Assembly (NCBI GenBank): GCA_002868985.1
Contig: PKTV01000168.1
Location: forward strand, 1 to 8,248
Origin: Desulfobacteraceae bacterium
GTDB taxonomy: Bacteria; Desulfobacterota; Desulfobacteria; Desulfobacterales; UBA11574
Direction of reading: 5' to 3'
Length of the DNA: 8,248 nucleotides
The translations under genes were made by a program, and so were the position numbers. Below are positions 5,492-8,248 of the stretch, one piece after another. How positions within the stretch are numbered: the first letter of the stretch is position 1; every line of letters starts with the position of its first letter. The notes under the pieces were generated by a model. It was not told the DNA's origin. It made no database searches and was given only the letters and a program-made list of their open reading frames with translations.

Positions 5492-7213
5492 ATGAAAATA
5501 TTGCTGATATATCCGTACTGGCTCGAAAAACGGGCCGACATCCAAGATGTTATCGTTCCTCCCATCGGCATGTATTACGTCGGTTCTGTCTTAAAAGAGA
5601 ACCATTACGATGTGGAAATATTGAACTGGTCCAGGATAAATGAAACACCCGAAGCCATCGAAAAAGTTCTGCTTGAAAAAAAACCGGATATCATCGGCTT
5701 TTCTATTTTGCAGGCCAACCGTTGGGGCGGCGTCGAAATTGCCGGGATTGCAAAACAGATCCATCCTAAAGTAAAAATTGTTTTTGGCGGGGTGACGCCG
5801 ACTTTTTTGTGGAAACATTTTTTAACTCATTTTCCCCAAATCGATTTTGTGGTTATCGGTGAAGGGGAATACACGTTTCTAAATCTCGTAAAATATTTAG
5901 AACGTAATAAGGAACATCACATAGAAGACATTCGAGGCATTGCCTTCAGAAAAGACGGCAAGGTTGTCCGGACAGCACCTGCCGAGCCGGTTCATCATAT
6001 AGATGCGCTGCCGGTTCCGGCAAAATATTTTGATTACCAGCATCTGTCCCTGACCCGTGGCTGTCCGGGGACATGTACGTTTTGCGGATCGCCTCAATTT
6101 TGGGGTCCTAAAGTTCGATTTCATTCCGAGGAATACTTTATCGACGAACTCGAGCGCCTTTACAAAAAGGGCATCAACTTTTTCTATTTCTCCGATGATA
6201 CCTTCAGCGTTGACAAAAATCGGGTGATCGAAATTTGCAAAAAGATACTGGAAAAAGGGTTGAACATCACATGGGTGGCCATATCACGCGTCAACTATAT
6301 GAATGAAGACATCCTCTACTGGATGAGAAAGGCCGGCTGCATTCAGATCAGCTACGGTGTGGAGAGCGGCTCGAAAAAAATCAGAAGTCTTTTGAACAAG
6401 AAGATTACGAACGATGACATTGAAAAAGCGTTTGCCATGACATTAAAATACGGCATTTTGCCCCGCGCTTATTTTATCTATGGCTGTCCCGGAGAAACGC
6501 ACCGGACCATTTTCGAAACCATTGATCTTATCAAAAAGATCAAACCGCTGGTCATTCATTTTTTTGTTCTTTCGCTGTTTCCCGGAACTCGCCTGTACGA
6601 GGAATATAAGAAAAAAATGAAGGTCACCGATGATATCTGGTTAAACAAAATCGAGGACATCAAGTATTTTGAAACCGATCCCGAATTATCCCGAGAAGAT
6701 GTCCTCTTGTTTGGGAAAACGTTGCGAACCCGATACCATGAACTGATTCCAGAAATTGTGGATGCTATCGAGCTTGTCGATAATAAGGAATTTTATCCCC
6801 TGCATGCTGACTTTTGTTCCAGACTCGGGATGACCTTTGATCACGGGGATTACGCCAACAACGACGAAATCTTGAAAAAAGAAAAAATTGCCGAAAAATT
6901 ATACATCAAGGCACTAAAATATCACCCGCATCCAAGTGCTTATCTCGGATTGGGCATATTGAATCAAAAGAAGAGCGCCTATCATGAATCCATTAAAATT
7001 CTTTCAAAAGGCATTCAGTATTTTCCGGATAACGAGCAGCTCAATATGTGTCTTGGTACAAGCCACATGAATGTAGGGGATTTTAAAACCGCGTTGCCCT
7101 TTTTTCTTAAATTTCAACATTCAAAACAAGCACTGGAATTGATTGTTAACTGTTACCGTGCATTGAATGACGCTGAAAAAGCATCGGTCTATCAAAAAAA
7201 GCTTGCGTCCTAA
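5492..7213 (+). CDS. B12-binding-type radical SAM protein with C-terminal TPR region
   Basis: This is a 573-residue, three-part protein. Residues 1 to about 140 form a Rossmann-like cobalamin-binding-type domain (MKILLIYPYW start, PPIGMYYVGS at 23-32, VFGGVTPT at 97-104, GEGEYTF at 123-129). The DxHxxG motif that ligates cobalt in base-off B12 proteins is absent, as in many of this family. Residues about 183-420 form the radical SAM barrel: CPGTCTFC supplies Cys191, Cys195 and Cys198 for the 4Fe-4S cluster that cleaves S-adenosylmethionine; SDDTFS lies at 234-239, GVESGS at 289-294 and PGTRLYEEY at 364-372. Residues about 463-573 contain two to three TPR-like helical pairs, suggesting protein binding. 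The family includes BchE-like cyclases and methyltransferases; the substrate cannot be told here. The ATG has AAGGA 14 bases upstream, rather far. The gene is divergent from the nitroreductase and has no plus-strand partner in the window. Confidence 0.93.
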   Translation: MKILLIYPYWLEKRADIQDVIVPPIGMYYVGSVLKENHYDVEILNWSRINETPEAIEKVLLEKKPDIIGFSILQANRWGGVEIAGIAKQIHPKVKIVFGGVTPTFLWKHFLTHFPQIDFVVIGEGEYTFLNLVKYLERNKEHHIEDIRGIAFRKDGKVVRTAPAEPVHHIDALPVPAKYFDYQHLSLTRGCPGTCTFCGSPQFWGPKVRFHSEEYFIDELERLYKKGINFFYFSDDTFSVDKNRVIEICKKILEKGLNITWVAISRVNYMNEDILYWMRKAGCIQISYGVESGSKKIRSLLNKKITNDDIEKAFAMTLKYGILPRAYFIYGCPGETHRTIFETIDLIKKIKPLVIHFFVLSLFPGTRLYEEYKKKMKVTDDIWLNKIEDIKYFETDPELSREDVLLFGKTLRTRYHELIPEIVDAIELVDNKEFYPLHADFCSRLGMTFDHGDYANNDEILKKEKIAEKLYIKALKYHPHPSAYLGLGILNQKKSAYHESIKILSKGIQYFPDNEQLNMCLGTSHMNVGDFKTALPFFLKFQHSKQALELIVNCYRALNDAEKASVYQKKLAS

Positions 7214-7356
7214 GGTATAACAGACACAACAGGGGGGTGATAACAAGTTGGATTTTTAAGTTCTGATTACGGTTGAGCGCCTTTGTAATGGCTGATGTTA
7301 AAGCACCGGGCGAATAGATGAAATTCGTTGTGTACTTGCAGTTTGAATTCACCAAA
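7214..7356. other. convergent intergenic gap
   Basis: This stretch separates the ends of the radical SAM gene (plus) and the PilZ gene (minus). It contains a GGGGGG run near 7233 and loosely complementary GC patches around 7276-7312. I see no hairpin with an adjoining T tract on either strand, so no intrinsic terminator is called. Confidence 0.5.
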
Positions 7357-7815
7357 TTACGTTTTCATATAAAATCCCAAATCTTTTTCATAAAATTTTG
7401 TTTCAGTGTAATGTGCGCCGACAATGCGATCTTTTATCCATATCACCTTGACTAATTTGCGGATCTCTTTTCTAAGCGGGTTGTCAAGTTTAAATTTTAC
7501 TTCCAATGTATCATCTGTCGAAATTTGATGTGGTTTGAGACTTTCAAAACGGATTCCAGTCAGTGAAAGTTCCCTAATGATTATTTCCCCTTTTTCTTTC
7601 TTTTCCTGGGCAATGTATTCTCCGGGCAACCTGACATCCTTGCGGTATTTCGTTCGAAATTCGATGGTGAACCGATGAGTTTCGCCACATTTGCATTTGG
7701 CCTTGAGCCTTTTTTGAGTATCCTTGAAACCCGTTACATCTATATTTTTCTCAAATCCGCATTTGGGACAGATTATCGTTGCCTGCTTGGTTTTGTCGAC
7801 ATAGACTTTTTTCAT
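7357..7815 (-). CDS. zinc-ribbon PilZ domain protein (likely cyclic-di-GMP sensor)
   Basis: This 152-residue protein begins with a zinc-ribbon-like segment, CPKC at 16-19 and CKC at 41-43 (Cys16, Cys19, Cys41, Cys43). A PilZ domain follows from about residue 54 to the end. PilZ binds cyclic-di-GMP through an RxxxR pair and a D/NxSxxG motif. Here arginines occur at 54, 58 and 62 (RTKYRKDVR), giving two overlapping RxxxR matches, and the second motif reads ELSLTG at 82-87 with Glu82 in place of Asp/Asn, Ser84 and Gly87. The end, VKVIWIKDRIVGAHYTE, fits the last PilZ strands. The ATG has GAGG seven bases upstream. Binding is likely, but the Glu substitution leaves affinity uncertain. The four cysteines suggest metal binding or partner docking. 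There are no membrane segments. The target is not evident from the neighbours. It is transcribed in the same direction as the RHH remnant at 7906-8175. Confidence 0.85.
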   Translation of the reverse strand: MKKVYVDKTKQATIICPKCGFEKNIDVTGFKDTQKRLKAKCKCGETHRFTIEFRTKYRKDVRLPGEYIAQEKKEKGEIIIRELSLTGIRFESLKPHQISTDDTLEVKFKLDNPLRKEIRKLVKVIWIKDRIVGAHYTETKFYEKDLGFYMKT

Positions 7816-7905
7816 TAATTATCCTCTTTTCCAATATCACAAATGGTAATTTTCAAATGAAAGAAATATTTTGATTAATACGGCGACAATCTCTTTTTTT
7901 CGCCT

Positions 7906-8175
7906 TTATTTGTTAGCAAGTTCTAATTTTTCTATTATGGCATCGGTCACAAAATTCTAAATAGTTATTTCTTTTTCAGCACACAAGGCCCCTATTCTTC
8001 TAAATAATTCTTTCGGTAGCATGATTTTAAGAATCTTAGTCTCTACTTTTTCCGGGATCAGTTTCTTTTTAATAAAAAAATAAAAGGTAGAAAAAATGGG
8101 CCGAATAAAAATCCCATATTTTTCAACCTTATAAAAAAAAGGCGCTAATGCCAACATTTTATTCGACTTTGTCAA
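7906..8175 (-). pseudogene. decayed ribbon-helix-helix (CopG/Arc-like) protein with in-frame TAG
   Basis: The minus-strand frame from a TTG at 8173-8175 to a TAG at 7957-7959 gives 72 residues. Its last half (KKKLIPEKVETKILKIMLPKELFRR... ending CAEKEITI) has the look of a ribbon-helix-helix strand and first helix. The same frame continues after the TAG with NFVTDAIIEKLELANK and then TAA at 7906-7908, just what the second RHH helix should look like. So one domain appears to be cut by a nonsense codon, perhaps AAG or CAG originally. The first 36 residues are Phe/Ile-rich and do not resemble an RHH N-terminus, so the true start may also be lost or frameshifted. AAAGG precedes the TTG, which overlaps the stop of the partial frame upstream. 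RHH proteins are usually DNA-binding antitoxins or repressors; no toxin gene is next to it. TAG readthrough or pyrrolysine insertion is the less likely alternative. Confidence 0.5.
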
Positions 8176-8248
8176 CGATAGCCTTTATTTTTTTTATTTC
8201 TCACCGCGTATTGTCCCTCGTAGGATTTCACCCGGGCTTCAAAATCGC
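8172..8248 (-). CDS. possible C-terminal end of an unidentified protein (cut by window edge)
   Basis: A minus-strand frame enters from the right edge and runs 24 codons to TGA at 8172-8174. The first dozen codons (residues reading ARVKSYEGQYAVR) look coding, with balanced composition, and the tail becomes Lys/Asn-rich (NKKNKGYR). Its stop overlaps the TTG of the downstream RHH-like frame. I do not recognise the family. Other frames across these 77 bases are also partly open, so this rests on composition alone. Confidence 0.3.
   Translation of the reverse strand, partial: DFEARVKSYEGQYAVRNKKNKGYR

Noticed and set aside
7146..7355. Minus-strand frame of 69 codons across the end of the radical SAM gene and the following gap
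   Set aside because: No ribosome site or known motif; it overlaps the TPR-coding end of the radical SAM gene.
7881..7905. GGCGA/TCGCC hairpin followed by TTTATTTG on the plus strand, resembling a terminator
   Set aside because: The 5-bp stem has a long loop, and no plus-strand gene lies upstream that it could terminate.
1..8248. CRISPR array, tRNA, rRNA, transposase, phage or toxin-antitoxin pair
   Set aside because: No regularly spaced repeats, no tRNA-like cloverleaf, and no transposase, integrase or toxin motifs were seen. The RHH remnant has no toxin partner within the window.

Overview
The window reads as a chromosomal segment of moderate to low GC from a Gram-negative anaerobe. The best guess is a sulfate reducer of the Desulfobacterota (Desulfobacterales-like). 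This is inferred from gene content: a SEC-C-tagged methionine aminopeptidase, a B12-type radical SAM protein with a TPR tail, a zinc-ribbon PilZ protein and a HAD/AIR-synthase fusion. No rRNA, tRNA or other taxonomic marker is present.

Bases 1-285 hold no gene that I can support. From 4111 down to 286, four minus-strand genes form a tight cluster: methionine aminopeptidase (map), a glycerophosphodiester phosphodiesterase, a 542-residue fusion of a HAD phosphatase to a PurM/HypE-like AIR synthase-related domain, and a short asparaginase-like protein. The gaps are 43, 18 and 12 bases, and ribosome binding sites are visible at the junctions, so one transcript is likely. They share no obvious pathway: N-terminal protein processing, phosphodiester salvage, an unknown ATP-dependent step, and amide hydrolysis.

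Bases 4112-5491 carry two more minus-strand genes, a small cupin and an FMN nitroreductase, separated by unusually structured non-coding DNA. The cupin is followed by a plausible intrinsic terminator. The cupin-nitroreductase gap holds a near-consensus plus-strand promoter and a nested imperfect palindrome of about 115 bp that looks like a miniature mobile element or a structured RNA. The nitroreductase is better started at an internal ATG behind a strong GGAGGA site than at an upstream TTG.

A plus-strand gene (5492-7213) encodes a cobalamin-binding-type radical SAM enzyme with a C-terminal TPR region. It is divergent from the nitroreductase, and the shared gap holds an inverted repeat and a possible nitroreductase promoter. 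It converges with a minus-strand gene for a zinc-ribbon/PilZ protein (7357-7815), a likely cyclic-di-GMP sensor.

The right end (7906-8248) holds what looks like a decayed ribbon-helix-helix gene. An in-frame TAG splits the domain, and the matching remainder lies straight after the stop. The tail of a possible further minus-strand gene runs off the window. No CRISPR array, rRNA, tRNA, transposase or phage gene was seen, and no clear new multi-gene system. The best leads are the palindromic element with its promoter, the amber-split RHH gene and the HAD/AIR-synthase fusion.
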